Assembly: GCF_000826545.1 (NCBI RefSeq)
Contig: NZ_CDME01000006.1
Span: 31,063-95,062 of the forward strand
Direction of reading: 5' to 3'
From: Kibdelosporangium sp. MJ126-NF4
GTDB taxonomy: Bacteria; Actinomycetota; Actinomycetes; Mycobacteriales; Pseudonocardiaceae
Length of the DNA stretch: 64,000 nt
Shown here: in pieces, positions 26,981 through 35,937 of the stretch
Position numbering within the stretch: position 1 is the stretch's first letter
Layout: every line of letters starts with the position of its first letter
Translations under genes and position numbers: made by a program
Notes under the pieces: model-generated
What the model was told of the DNA's origin: nothing
The model's database searches: none
The model's input: only the letters and a program-made list of their open reading frames with translations

Positions 26981-27106
26981 GTCGCGACACCTCACCTCTC
27001 TGTGACTTCGGCGACAGCGTTGACTTATGTTGCACGCGGTTTACCGTGATGTCGCGCTTAGGCGCGTATCGAAGGTTTCGGTCCTTGTGTTCACGAGGAG
27101 GTGTGC

Positions 27107-28717
27107 ATGGGTGTCAAGGGCTCACTGGCCCGCCAGCTGCTGGCGTGGCAGGTGGTGATCGTGATCGCCCTGCTCACCGCGGTCGCGGCGTTCTCGGCGA
27201 TCCAGGCCGGCGACAACTTCATGGACGTCGAAGGACGCCGGATGCTGCTCGCCGCCGAGAACCTGGCCGCCACGCCCACAGTGCGTGGCACGAACACGGC
27301 GCCGGGCGCCGACGACGACATTCCCGGGGCGCTCGTCGATCCGCTGCGTTACCCGCAACTGCCGACGTTCGCGGAGAGCACGCGCAGCCAGTCCGGTGCG
27401 AACGAGGTCGTGTTCGCGCTGCCGGACCTGACGGTGGTCAGCGCGACCACTCCCGGGCGCAACGGCTCGAAGCTGGACATCGGCGCGAGCACCATCGCCA
27501 CCGGGCGGTCGTGGGTCGGCGTCGTCGACGACTTCCTTGTCGCGCATGTGCCCGTGCTGGCTGACAACGGGCGGATGACCGGCCTGGTCGCGGTGAGCGT
27601 GCAGACACCGGGGTTCTTCACCGGGATCATCGAGTCGCCGGGCAACGCGCTCGCCGCACTCGGACTGGCCACTGTGCTCGGTGTGTTCGGCTCGCTGCTG
27701 CTGGCCCAGCGGGTGAAGAAGCAGACGCTCGGGCTGGAACCGGCCGAGATCACCGCGCTGGTCGAGCAGCGCGAGGCGATGCTGCACGGGATCAGGGAAG
27801 GCGTGGTCGGCATCGACGGCGGCAACCGGATCGTGCTGGTCAACGACCACGCCAGGACACTGCTGGCGATCCCGGACGACAGCGTGGGCAAATCCGTGTC
27901 CGATTTGGACTTCAACGAGCGGATGACGGACGTGCTGACCGGCCGCGCGTCCGGGGCCGACCAGATCGTGCTGCGCCGCGGCCGGGTGCTGACGATGAAC
28001 CGGATGCCGATCTCACTGCACGACAAGTCGATCGGCTCGGTCGTGACCATGCGGGACCGTACCGAGATGGTCGCGTTGCAGAACGAACTCGCCGCGACCC
28101 AGAACACCACGGACACCCTGCGCGCCCAGGCACACGAGTTCTCCAACCGGCTGCACACGATCTCCGGCCTGATCGAACTCGGCGAGTACGACGAGGTCCG
28201 CCAGTTCATCACCACGGTGTCCACCACCCAGCAGCAGTGGCACGCCGAGGTGAGCGCCCGGATCGACGACTCGGCGGTGGCCGCGCTGCTGATCGCCAAG
28301 GCGAGCGTGGCCGCCGAACACGGCGTCGGCCTGCGGCTGTCGGCGGGCAGCCGGTTGTCCGAAGTAGACTCGGAGCTGTCCGCCGACCTGGTGACCGTGC
28401 TGGGCAACCTGGTCGACAACGCGGTCGACGCGCTGGGTGTGACCGGTTCGGGCGGCGCTCGGGACGGGTGGATCGAGGTGGACATCAGCGAACTCGACGA
28501 CGCGATCCGGGTCGTGGTGCGGGATTCCGGACCGGGTGTGGCGCCGGAGATCGCCCGCGAGGTGTTCCGCAACGGGTTCACCACGAAGGCCGCGGAGGAA
28601 GGCGGAAAGCGCGGGCTCGGGCTCGCACTGGCGCGTCAGACGTGCATCCGCAGGCAGGGCTGGATCGACGTGCACAACGAAGGGGGCGCCGTGTTCACCG
28701 CGATGGTGCCGCGATGA
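27107..28717 (+). CDS. CitA/DcuS-type sensor histidine kinase
   Basis: A 536-residue membrane kinase. Membrane helices at ~13-33 and ~181-201 flank an extracellular PDC-like sensor. A cytoplasmic PAS domain (~220-320) comes next. The kinase core has His343 in AHEFSNRLHTISGLIELG, the N box NLVDNAVDAL, DSGPGV, the F box GFTTK and GKRGLGLAL. This is the family that senses citrate and C4-dicarboxylates. ATG 27107 lies 5 bases after GAGGAGG. It is divergent from tctCBA and overlaps its response regulator by ATGA, so it very likely controls the transporter. Confidence 0.93.
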   Translation: MGVKGSLARQLLAWQVVIVIALLTAVAAFSAIQAGDNFMDVEGRRMLLAAENLAATPTVRGTNTAPGADDDIPGALVDPLRYPQLPTFAESTRSQSGANEVVFALPDLTVVSATTPGRNGSKLDIGASTIATGRSWVGVVDDFLVAHVPVLADNGRMTGLVAVSVQTPGFFTGIIESPGNALAALGLATVLGVFGSLLLAQRVKKQTLGLEPAEITALVEQREAMLHGIREGVVGIDGGNRIVLVNDHARTLLAIPDDSVGKSVSDLDFNERMTDVLTGRASGADQIVLRRGRVLTMNRMPISLHDKSIGSVVTMRDRTEMVALQNELAATQNTTDTLRAQAHEFSNRLHTISGLIELGEYDEVRQFITTVSTTQQQWHAEVSARIDDSAVAALLIAKASVAAEHGVGLRLSAGSRLSEVDSELSADLVTVLGNLVDNAVDALGVTGSGGARDGWIEVDISELDDAIRVVVRDSGPGVAPEIAREVFRNGFTTKAAEEGGKRGLGLALARQTCIRRQGWIDVHNEGGAVFTAMVPR

Positions 28718-29379
28718 TCAAGGTCCTCGTCGTCGACGACGACTTCATGGTCGCGAAGGTCCACAGTGGATATGTGGCGCGGACACCGGGCTTCGAGGTG
28801 GTCGGTGTCGCGCACACCGGCGCGGACGCGTTGCGCCTGGCCGGGCAGTTGCGGCCGGACCTCGTCCTGCTGGACATCTACCTGCCCGACATGGACGGCC
28901 TCACAGTCCTGCGGGAGCTGCGCTCCCGTCAGGGCGACACGGACGTGATCGTGATCAGCGCCGCCAACGACGTGGACACCGTGCGCCGGGCCATGCGCGG
29001 TGGCGTCATGCACTACCTGATCAAGCCGTTCTCGTACTCGGCCCTGTTCGACCAGTTACGGCACTTCGCGACACTGCGCGAGAAACTCGACCGGCTCGCC
29101 GTCGCCGGTCAGGCCGACGTGGACCAGGTGTTCGGCGCGCGGCCCCGTGGAGCGGCGACGCTCCCGAAAGGCCTCACCGAACAGACCGCCGAGCTGGTCT
29201 CACGGGTGCTCCGGGAACATCCTTCCGGCCTCTCCGCCACGGAATGCGCCCAGCTCACCGAGTTGTCCCGGGTGTCCGCACGGCGTTACCTCGAACACTT
29301 CACCGCCTCCGGCAAGGCCGAGGTGACTTTGCGCTACGGCGGCACCGGGCGGCCCGAACGCCGCTACCGCTGGATCTAG
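28714..29379 (+). CDS. CitB/DcuR-type response regulator
   Basis: A 221-residue regulator. The receiver domain has acidic Asp8-Asp10, phosphoacceptor Asp54 in LVLLDIYLPDMDG and Lys104 in LIKPF. The C-terminal helix-turn-helix (SGLSATECAQLTELSRVSARRYLEHFTASGKAEV) is of the type seen in CitB/DctR regulators. Coupled to the kinase by a 4-base overlap. The target is probably the divergent tctCBA promoter between 26981 and 27106. Confidence 0.93.
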   Translation: MIKVLVVDDDFMVAKVHSGYVARTPGFEVVGVAHTGADALRLAGQLRPDLVLLDIYLPDMDGLTVLRELRSRQGDTDVIVISAANDVDTVRRAMRGGVMHYLIKPFSYSALFDQLRHFATLREKLDRLAVAGQADVDQVFGARPRGAATLPKGLTEQTAELVSRVLREHPSGLSATECAQLTELSRVSARRYLEHFTASGKAEVTLRYGGTGRPERRYRWI

Positions 29380-29405
29380 TGCGGTGTCCACGGACACCGC
29401 ACTAG
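29376..29405. terminator. Bidirectional terminator
   Basis: Perfect 14-bp arms (CTAGTGCGGTGTCC and its complement) around a 2-base centre. It begins within the stop codon of the response regulator and ends 5 bases before the convergent GntR gene's stop. Confidence 0.8.
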
Positions 29406-29409
29406 CTAT

Positions 29410-30048
29410 CTAGCTTTTCTCGACGATCTCGCGGAGCACTCCCACGTCCACCGTCCAGTTGCCGACCAGTTCGCCCGCCGCTCGGTCCATGTCGTTGTCC
29501 ATGATCGCTTTGGCGATCATGCGGTGCTGGGTTTCCGCTCGCATGATCCGCTTGCGGCTGGTGAAGTAGGCGTACTCGTAGCGGTGTACGACCGTCTTCT
29601 GGGCTTTGATCAGGCGCATCAGGCGTTGGTTCGGGCAGGATTTCAGCAGTTCGTCGTGCCACTGGTCGTCGATCGACCGGGCTTCGGACGGGCTCGCGTC
29701 GAGCATGCGCTGCGCCAGCTGGTTCAGCCTCGGGACGCTTTTGACCAGGGTTTTGTATTCGCAGGTACGCAGGGCGAACGCTTCGAGGGCGCCGATGATC
29801 GGGTAGGTCTCCTTGAGCTCTTCCACTGTCAGGGGGAGGAGCCAGAAGCCTCGGTTGGGCTGGAGGTCGAGCACGCCTTCCTGGGCGAGGCCCGCGAGCG
29901 CCTCCCGCAGCGGGGTGCGGCTGACTCCCAGGTCCTCGGCGAGGTCGCCCTCGTTGATCCGTTCACCGACCGGGTAGTCGCCACGGACCAGCCGTTCCAG
30001 CACCTCGTCGCGGATCTGCTCCCGCAATGGCCGCTTCGTGATCGCCAT
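29410..30048 (-). CDS. GntR-family (FadR/VanR-type) transcriptional regulator
   Basis: A 212-residue regulator. The winged helix is at the N-terminus (LREQIRDEVLERLVRGDYPVGERINEGDLAEDLGVSRTPLREAL). The C-terminal all-helical FCD domain has metal-type His residues (WHDELL and TQHRMI). ATG 30048 starts the motif in the family position; the longer frame enters the intergenic repeats. Divergent from the PLP-dependent lyase gene, which it probably controls through the palindrome and repeats between them. Confidence 0.88.
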   Translation of the reverse strand: MAITKRPLREQIRDEVLERLVRGDYPVGERINEGDLAEDLGVSRTPLREALAGLAQEGVLDLQPNRGFWLLPLTVEELKETYPIIGALEAFALRTCEYKTLVKSVPRLNQLAQRMLDASPSEARSIDDQWHDELLKSCPNQRLMRLIKAQKTVVHRYEYAYFTSRKRIMRAETQHRMIAKAIMDNDMDRAAGELVGNWTVDVGVLREIVEKS

Positions 30049-30071
30049 GCCACACCCTACCACTGCCTGAA

Positions 30072-30113
30072 TACAGAGTGTTGTGTTCAGCACTCCGTGC
30101 ACAACACGCTGTA
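30072..30113. promoter_or_regulatory. Inverted repeat in GntR/lyase intergenic region, probable operator
   Basis: 14-base arms (TACAGAGTGTTGTG and CACAACACGCTGTA, one mismatch) separated by 14 bases. It lies 24 bases before the GntR gene start and 72 before the lyase start, where an autoregulatory GntR site would be expected. Confidence 0.5.
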
Positions 30114-30141
30114 CACAGAACACAGCGCACAGAATTTAAAA

Positions 30142-30162
30142 CACTGAACACTGAACACTGAA
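30142..30162 (+). repeat. Three tandem CACTGAA heptamers
   Basis: CACTGAA occurs three times in direct succession, followed by TTCAGAATG, 23 bases before the lyase start codon. The surrounding AT-rich block (AGAATTTAAAA) suggests the -10 region of the lyase promoter. This could be a regulator-binding or strand-slippage site. Confidence 0.55.
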
Positions 30163-30184
30163 TTCAGAATGTAGAGTGCAGGAC

Positions 30185-31357
30185 ATGTACCTGAATCCGG
30201 CAGCAAAGACCTGGTCAACGCCTGTCTCGCCCTCCGGCACCGGCCTGGACACAACGCCCACGAACGCAAACTCGGCCTCGAGTGGTCCCGAAACCCGCTC
30301 TCCGAACCAGCCCGCCAAGCCGAACCAGGCAGTCGGGTCCGACCTTGCCGCCGGTGATCCGAGGGTGTTGCATCGGGCGCTGCCCGGGTTCGCGGCCACT
30401 CCGTTGGTCGAGGTGCCTGAGCTGGCGAAGGAGTTCGGTGTCGGCCGGGTGCTGGTGAAGGACGAGCATGTTCGGGCTGGGCTGCCGTCGTTCAAGGTTC
30501 TCGGGGCGGCGTGGGCTGTTTTCCGAGCGCTCGGAGGCACGTCGGGCACGTTGGACGATCTCGACGTCGATCCGGCGACCACGCTGGTCAGTGCCACCGC
30601 CGGTAATCACGGGCGGGCAGTCGCGTACATCGCCAGGGTGCTGGGGGTCGGCGCGCACATCTTCATCCCGGCCGGTACGGCTCCTGCGCGGATCGAGGCG
30701 ATTCGGTCCGAGGGGGCGATGGTCGACGTCGTCGACGGTGACTACGCGCTGGCGGTCGACTTGGCGGAGAAGCGGGCGGCTTCGGACGAGAAGGCGTTGT
30801 TCGCTCAGGATGTCGGCGACTCGATGACCCCGATCTGGGCGGTCCAGGGCTATCGGACGGTCCTGCACGAGATCGATGAGCAGTTGGCTGGCACCGCGCC
30901 GGACTTGGTAGTTGTGCCTGTCGGAGCTGGCGTGTTCGCGTCAACGGTGGTGCAGCACTACCGCGCTGATGGTGCGAGGCCAGGGATTCTCGCGGTTGAA
31001 CCGGATTCCGCTGCGTGTCTGCTGGAGTCGTTGCAGGCCGGGGAGCCTGTGCGTGTTCCCGGGCCGCATCCGTCGGGGATGGCGGGTTTGAACGCGGGCG
31101 ATGTGGATGTGCACGCCTGGCCGTATCTGCGCAACGGCATCGACGCGGCTGTCACCGTGACCGACGAACAGACCCACGAGGCCATGCGGTCCCTCGCCTC
31201 GGCGAACATCGCCGCGGGTGAGTGTGGGGCCGCGAGCCTCGCGGGCGCGCGTGCGTTCTTTGCCGAGCAGAAGCTCGGGCCGGATGCCGTGGTGGTGTTG
31301 ATCAGCACCGAGGGCGTGCACGACCAAGCCAGCTACGAGGCCATCGTCAATCGCTGA
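30185..31357 (+). CDS. PLP-dependent ammonia-lyase, diaminopropionate ammonia-lyase-like
   Basis: A 390-residue fold-type II PLP enzyme. The Schiff-base Lys lies in LPSFKVLGAAWAV, the phosphate-binding neighbourhood in SATAGNHGRAVAY and the glycine loop in VVPVGAGVFA. The overall pattern (FIPAGTAPARIEAIRSEGA, IAVEPDSAACL, PSGMAGLNAGD) is closest to diaminopropionate ammonia-lyases (DpaL/YgeX), which split 2,3-diaminopropionate or D-/L-serine-type substrates to pyruvate and ammonia. The N-terminal ~50 residues are low-complexity Ser/Thr/Pro/Asn and not part of the fold. Paired with a divergent GntR regulator. Threonine dehydratase-like activity is the alternative. Confidence 0.82.
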   Translation: MYLNPAAKTWSTPVSPSGTGLDTTPTNANSASSGPETRSPNQPAKPNQAVGSDLAAGDPRVLHRALPGFAATPLVEVPELAKEFGVGRVLVKDEHVRAGLPSFKVLGAAWAVFRALGGTSGTLDDLDVDPATTLVSATAGNHGRAVAYIARVLGVGAHIFIPAGTAPARIEAIRSEGAMVDVVDGDYALAVDLAEKRAASDEKALFAQDVGDSMTPIWAVQGYRTVLHEIDEQLAGTAPDLVVVPVGAGVFASTVVQHYRADGARPGILAVEPDSAACLLESLQAGEPVRVPGPHPSGMAGLNAGDVDVHAWPYLRNGIDAAVTVTDEQTHEAMRSLASANIAAGECGAASLAGARAFFAEQKLGPDAVVVLISTEGVHDQASYEAIVNR

Positions 31358-31775
31358 ACGACGTGCGGCGGGCGCGTTTCGTCTCGCTGCGGCGGCGCTT
31401 GTTCTCCAGCCGTCGCTCATTCAGCGCCCGGCTCTTGCGAGTCGGTCGCCGTGTGGGCGGCGGCGGTTCGGCCGCGCTGCGCAGCAAGGACGCGAGCCGC
31501 TCCCGCGCCGCCTGCCGATTCGCCAGTTGCGCGCGGAACTCGCTGGCCGCGACTGTCACCACCCCGTCGACGAGCCGCCGACCGAGCCGTTCGACGATAC
31601 GCTGCCGCAGTGTGTCCGGTATGGACGGTGAGGTTGCCACGTCGAAGGACAGCTCCACTCGGCTGTCCGTGGTGTTCACCCCTTGCCCACCGGGCCCGGA
31701 CGACCGAGAGAAGCGTTCGCGCAACTCGGCCGCTGGTATCACCAGCGCACCCGTCACGAACAAGCTCTCAGCCAT
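31347..31775 (-). CDS. arfB: Alternative ribosome-rescue factor / peptidyl-tRNA hydrolase
   Basis: A 142-residue member of the YaeJ/ArfB group, which hydrolyses peptidyl-tRNA on stalled ribosomes. The catalytic GGQ motif is in RSSGPGGQGVNTTDSRVEL. The basic C-terminal tail (RPTRKSRALNERRLENKRRRSETKRARR) that threads into the empty mRNA channel is present. ATG 31775 gives the normal family N-terminus (MAESLFVTGALVIPAAEL). Its end overlaps the convergent lyase gene by 11 bases. Confidence 0.93.
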   Translation of the reverse strand: MAESLFVTGALVIPAAELRERFSRSSGPGGQGVNTTDSRVELSFDVATSPSIPDTLRQRIVERLGRRLVDGVVTVAASEFRAQLANRQAARERLASLLRSAAEPPPPTRRPTRKSRALNERRLENKRRRSETKRARRTSFSD

Positions 31776-31852
31776 GTTCCCAGTGTGACGCGTCCACATC
31801 GCGGATGCGAATGGATATCGATCACTGTGAGGTCACTGGAACCGGGAGGTCG

Positions 31853-32902
31853 CTAGAACCGGGGGTGGTCGCCGCGCAGAAGCGTCAGCGGGCTCCCGGC
31901 CTCGGCGACTTCGACCTCGCCGATCACCCACGCCGGCATGTGCCGGGCGGTCAGGATCGCCAGCGCACGGTCGACGTCCTCAGCGCTGAGCACCGCCACC
32001 ATGCCGATGCCCATGTTGAAGGTGCGTTCGAGCTCGTCTCGCTCGACCCGGCCACGACGGCCGATCAGGCCGAACACCGGCGCGGGCGTCCACCCGCCCC
32101 GGTCAAGCACCGCCGTCAGGCCCTGCGGGATCACGCGGGCGAGGTTGGCGACCAGGCCACCGCCGGTGACGTGCGCGAACGTCCGGACGTCCGTCTCCGC
32201 CGCCAGTGCGAGGCAGTCCCGTGCGTAGATCCGCGTCGGCTCAAGCAGTTCCTCGCCCAGCGTGCGGCCGAACTCCTCGACGTGCCCCTCCAGCGGCATC
32301 CTGGCGATCTCCAGCAACACCTTGCGGGCCAACGAGTATCCGTTGGAGTGCAGGCCGGACGACGCCAGCCCGATCACCACGTCACCGGGGCGGACCCGTT
32401 CCGCACCAAGGATGTTGTCCGCCTCGACCACGCCGACGCCGGTCGCGGAGATGTCGTAGTCCTCCTCCGGCATCAGGCCGGGCCGCTCCGCGGTCTCCCC
32501 GCCGAGCAGCGCACAGCCCGCCTTGACGCAGCCGTCCGAGATTCCCTTGACCAGCGAGGCGATCCGGTCCGGGTTGATCTTGCCGGTGGCGATGTAGTTC
32601 TCCAGGAACAACGGCTCCGCGCCGCACACCACGAGGTCGTCGACCACCATCGCGACCAGGTCCATGCCGATCGTGTCGTGCAGGTCCATCGCCTGCGCGA
32701 CAGCGATCTTCGTGCCGACGCCCTCGGTCGCCGACGCCAGTACCGGCTCACGCCAGCGGTCGAGCTTGAGCTTGAACAGCCCGGCGAACCCGCCGACTAC
32801 GGACAGCACCTCCGGCCGGTCCGCCTTCTCCGCCCACGGCTTGAGCTTCTGGATGTGCTCCGCCGCGGTCTTGGTCGAGCCATCCTCGTGCGGTGTCATC
32901 AC
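31853..32902 (-). CDS. purM: Phosphoribosylformylglycinamidine cyclo-ligase with unusual N-terminus
   Basis: AIR synthetase, 349 residues, step five of purine synthesis. GIDLVAM-type core (IGMDLVAMVVDDLVVCGAEPLFL), GGETAERPG, SSGLHSNGYSLARK and NMGIGMV are all present. Two differences stand out. The usual N-terminal YxxAGVDI segment is absent, and translation runs from GTG 32902 through TPHEDGSTKTAAEHIQKLKPW. The ATP-loop motif usually read as DGVGTK is EGVGTK. purF ends 47 bases upstream, leaving no room for a normal N-terminus. It probably still works, since the pathway genes are otherwise complete, but both changes deserve checking. Confidence 0.9.
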   Translation of the reverse strand: MMTPHEDGSTKTAAEHIQKLKPWAEKADRPEVLSVVGGFAGLFKLKLDRWREPVLASATEGVGTKIAVAQAMDLHDTIGMDLVAMVVDDLVVCGAEPLFLENYIATGKINPDRIASLVKGISDGCVKAGCALLGGETAERPGLMPEEDYDISATGVGVVEADNILGAERVRPGDVVIGLASSGLHSNGYSLARKVLLEIARMPLEGHVEEFGRTLGEELLEPTRIYARDCLALAAETDVRTFAHVTGGGLVANLARVIPQGLTAVLDRGGWTPAPVFGLIGRRGRVERDELERTFNMGIGMVAVLSAEDVDRALAILTARHMPAWVIGEVEVAEAGSPLTLLRGDHPRF

Positions 32903-32949
32903 CGAGCGGTCATCCTCTTGTCATGGGGTCACAGCCCCAGAAGATAGAT

Positions 32950-34482
32950 TCAGGGGCGTTGCAGTGCGTCCTCGGCACCGTACCCGTTGACCAGAACAGG
33001 CGTTGCCGCCCCGGCGACACCCTTCTCCATGCTCTCCAGCAGATGCTTGCCGATCTGGTCCTCACCCGGCAGCGCGATCGGGTAGTGCCCGTCGAAGCAC
33101 GCGGCGCACAGCCGACTGCGCGGCTGCTCGGTCGCGGCGACCATGCTCTCCAGCGAGATGTAGCCCAGTGAGTCCGCGCCGACCGAGCGGCGCACACCGT
33201 CGAAGTCCAGTCCGTTGGCGATCAGCTCGGCCCGTGAGGCGAAGTCGATGCCGTAGAAACACGGCCACTTCACCGGCGGCGACGCGATCCGGACGTGCAC
33301 CTCCAGCGCACCGGCCTCCCGCAGCATCCGCACCAGCGCACGCTGGGTGTTGCCGCGCACGATCGAATCGTCCACCACGACGAGGCGCTTGCCGCGGATC
33401 ACGTCGCGCAACGGGTTGAGCTTGAGCCGGATGCCCAGCTGCCGGATGGTCTGCGACGGCTGGATGAACGTCCGGCCGACGTAGGCGTTCTTGACCAGGC
33501 CGATGCCGTACGGAATGCCGGACGCCTGCGCGTAGCCGACCGCGGCGGGCGTGCCCGACTCCGGGACCGGGATCACCAGGTCAGCCTCGGCCGGGTGTTC
33601 CGCGGCGAGCCTGCGGCCGATCTCCACCCGGGTGGCGTGCACACTGCGACCGGAGATCGAGGTGTCCGGCCTGGCCAGGTAGACGTACTCGAAGACACAG
33701 CCCTTGGGCTCGGGCACGGCGAAGCGGGACGAGCGCAGGCCGTTCTCGTCGATCGCCAACAGCTCACCAGGCTCGACCTCACGCACGAACGACGCGCCAA
33801 CAATGTCCAGCGCGGCGGTCTCGCTCGCGACAACCCAGCCCCGCTCAAGACGGCCGAGGACAAGCGGGTGCACACCATGCGGGTCGCGCGCCGCGTACAG
33901 CGTCGACTCGTCGGAGAAGACCAGGCAGAAGGCGCCGCGCACCGTGGGCAGCAGCTCCATCGCCGCCTGCTCGATGCTGATGTCGGACGCGTAGGCCGCC
34001 AACAGGCCGCAGACCAGGTCCGAGTCGGTGGTCGCGCCGTTCTTGGTGGCGATGCCCGCCTGCTCGGAACGCTCAAGCAGCTCCGCGGTGTTCACGAGGT
34101 TGCCGTTGTGACCCAGCGACAGGCTCTTGCCACTGGCCGTGGTGCGAAACGTCGGCTGGGCGTTCTCCCACGTGCTCGAGCCGGTCGTGGAGTACCGGCA
34201 GTGACCGACCGCGACGTGGCCTTTGAGCGAGTGCAGGATCTGCTCGTCGAAGACCTGACTGACCAGGCCCAAGTCCTTGAACACGACGACCTGCCGACCG
34301 TCGGCGACCGAGATACCGGCGGCCTCCTGGCCGCGGTGCTGCAACGCGTACAGCCCGTAGTAGGAGAGTTTGGCGACTTCCTCACCGGGTGCCCAGACTC
34401 CGAATACCCCGCATTCCTCACGGGGTTCCGCGTCGATGGTGCCGGCGTGGGGGGCTGACTGGTCCGACTGGTCGGTGACCAC
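32950..34482 (-). CDS. purF: Amidophosphoribosyltransferase
   Basis: A 510-residue enzyme that makes phosphoribosylamine from PRPP and glutamine, the first step of purine synthesis. A short propeptide ends before nucleophile Cys24 in REECGVFGVW. The Ntn glutaminase domain is followed by the PRTase domain with LVVVDDSIVRGNT. Cysteines of the Fe-S type (PCFYGID and RLCAACF) are present, as in the Bacillus-type enzyme. GTG 34482 is chosen because AGGGAG lies 8 bases upstream; the longer frame has no family similarity. purM follows 47 bases later. Confidence 0.94.
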   Translation of the reverse strand: MVTDQSDQSAPHAGTIDAEPREECGVFGVWAPGEEVAKLSYYGLYALQHRGQEAAGISVADGRQVVVFKDLGLVSQVFDEQILHSLKGHVAVGHCRYSTTGSSTWENAQPTFRTTASGKSLSLGHNGNLVNTAELLERSEQAGIATKNGATTDSDLVCGLLAAYASDISIEQAAMELLPTVRGAFCLVFSDESTLYAARDPHGVHPLVLGRLERGWVVASETAALDIVGASFVREVEPGELLAIDENGLRSSRFAVPEPKGCVFEYVYLARPDTSISGRSVHATRVEIGRRLAAEHPAEADLVIPVPESGTPAAVGYAQASGIPYGIGLVKNAYVGRTFIQPSQTIRQLGIRLKLNPLRDVIRGKRLVVVDDSIVRGNTQRALVRMLREAGALEVHVRIASPPVKWPCFYGIDFASRAELIANGLDFDGVRRSVGADSLGYISLESMVAATEQPRSRLCAACFDGHYPIALPGEDQIGKHLLESMEKGVAGAATPVLVNGYGAEDALQRP

Positions 34483-34741
34483 GCGAAGCGCTCCCTGGGG
34501 ACGAATGCAGGCTGACCTCCAGTGTAGATGGCGCTGCCACCCGTTCGGACCATCCGCCTGTGGTGCGCCCCACTTTCGAGACCGTGTTTGCGCTCGTCCG
34601 GAGCAGGCAAACAAGCCAATGCCAGCGCAGACAGCAAAACCACACCCGCGCACAAAACCACCGACAGTGATGACGCCGGTTCGACCTCGGCGGACGCGGT
34701 CGGTGGCGCTTCTCTTGGCGAGACAGAGGCTGAGGCGGGGT

Positions 34742-35131
34742 CTACCGGTCCGCGTGTCGCACGATCGGGAGGTACGCGCCGATGTCCGCTCGGGTTCCGG
34801 ACGCGGAGACCCGCGCGGAGGCCATGGCGTCAGCCCAGCTGAGCACGCCGGTCGCCAGCTCCAGCCACGTGCGCGGGTCAGTCTCGATCACGTTCGGCGG
34901 TGTGCCGCGGGTGTGGCGTGGGCCGGGGATGCACTGGATCGCCGCGAACGGCGGGACGCGGACCTCGACGGTGTGCCCAGGGGCGATCTGTTCGAGGGTG
35001 CGCAGACTGGCCCGCACGGCCGTCGCGAGGATCGGCCGTGCGGGTGTTTCGTCTGTCTCGTCGGTGAGCCATGGCAGCACCGCCGCGATCGCGGAACGCA
35101 GTTCGTGCGGGTCAACGGGTTTACGGGGCAC
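34742..35131 (-). CDS. Sterol-carrier-family protein (actinobacterial, purF-linked)
   Basis: A 129-residue protein with the conserved pattern KPVDPHELRSAIAAVLPWL, VRASLRTLEQIAPG, VEVRVPPFAAIQCIPGPRHTRGTPPNVIETD and RTWLELATGVLSWADAMASARVSASGTRADI. This is the actinobacterial SCP2-like family that is usually found next to purF, as here. The ligand is unknown. GTG 35131 overlaps the stop of the EspG-like gene by one base (TAGTG), which fixes the start. A longer upstream frame is only a shadow of that gene. Confidence 0.85.
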   Translation of the reverse strand: MPRKPVDPHELRSAIAAVLPWLTDETDETPARPILATAVRASLRTLEQIAPGHTVEVRVPPFAAIQCIPGPRHTRGTPPNVIETDPRTWLELATGVLSWADAMASARVSASGTRADIGAYLPIVRHADR

Positions 35132-35937
35132 TACCTGCGCTCGGCTTCGCGGACGATCTCGCCGAGCAGCTGCTCGACCTGGTGGGTCAGCCTGCGGGTG
35201 TCGGTCGGGGAGATCGTGGTCCACCCGCCGTCCGCCGACGGTTTGCGGACCTGGACGTAGCGGCCGTCCTCGGTGTCGAAGAAAGCGACGACACGCTCGG
35301 CGCGGTGCCGCTTGCCCCACTTGTCCCGCGCTGCCGCGCCGAAGTTCCCGGTCGCCACCACGTCCTTGATCATGGTTGACAGCGCCTGGACGTCGTCCTC
35401 CCTGATCCCGCGGTTGCGCAGCGCCTGCTCGAAGCCCTTCTGGGTGCCACCGGCGTTGTTCGCGGCGGTCTCGAAGTCCGCCGAGCGGACGTTCACCGAC
35501 TGGCCGGGCCCCGCGGGCACCGGGGCCAGCACCCCGGTTGCCACGCTGGCCAGCGACTGCGCGGGCACGCTGTGGAACGTCACGAAGTCGTCCGCCAGGA
35601 TCGCGAGCACCGCGTCCTCCTCGCGCGCGGCGGCGAGGAAACGGACACTCCGACCGAGCCATGTCCGGCCGTCGACCTCGCGGTCCGGCCGGGACAGCAC
35701 CCCGAGGGCGCGTTCGACCGCCGGGTTCAGGTCGACCGACCGGCCGAGGCCGCGCCGTTCCAGCTCGGTCCAGGCCTGGGCGACCAACTGCTTGCGCTCA
35801 GTCCACGTCGCGCCCGGTGAGGGCACCTTGACGGCAAGGGGCATGTCCTCGTAGCCGAGGTGCTCCCACAGGACGTCGAACTCGAGTGCCGAAATGGTGA
35901 TCGGCTGGGGTTGCACTGGAGCGCCCAGATCTATCAC
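35131..35937 (-). CDS. EspG-family type VII secretion chaperone
   Basis: A 268-residue protein of the ESX secretion-associated EspG family, cytosolic chaperones that hold PE-PPE dimers ready for the ESX ATPase. The N-terminal ISALEFDVLWEHLGYEDMPLAV, the central FVTFHSVPAQSLASVATGVL and the C-terminal TRRLTHQVEQLLGEIV fit the family in actinomycetes outside mycobacteria. The GTG start overlaps the stop of the PPE-like gene (GTGA), so chaperone and probable client are translationally coupled. No ESX core genes (eccB-E) are in the window. Confidence 0.85.
   Translation of the reverse strand: MIDLGAPVQPQPITISALEFDVLWEHLGYEDMPLAVKVPSPGATWTERKQLVAQAWTELERRGLGRSVDLNPAVERALGVLSRPDREVDGRTWLGRSVRFLAAAREEDAVLAILADDFVTFHSVPAQSLASVATGVLAPVPAGPGQSVNVRSADFETAANNAGGTQKGFEQALRNRGIREDDVQALSTMIKDVVATGNFGAAARDKWGKRHRAERVVAFFDTEDGRYVQVRKPSADGGWTTISPTDTRRLTHQVEQLLGEIVREAERR

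Noticed and set aside
28237..29405. Long plus-strand frames overlapping the kinase and regulator genes
   Set aside because: Out-of-frame shadows of the two-component genes, with Arg/Gly-rich composition.
34483..34741. Possible riboswitch or leader before purF
   Set aside because: The 259 bases show no conserved purine, T-box or other riboswitch core that I can recognise. Only an ordinary promoter region is expected.
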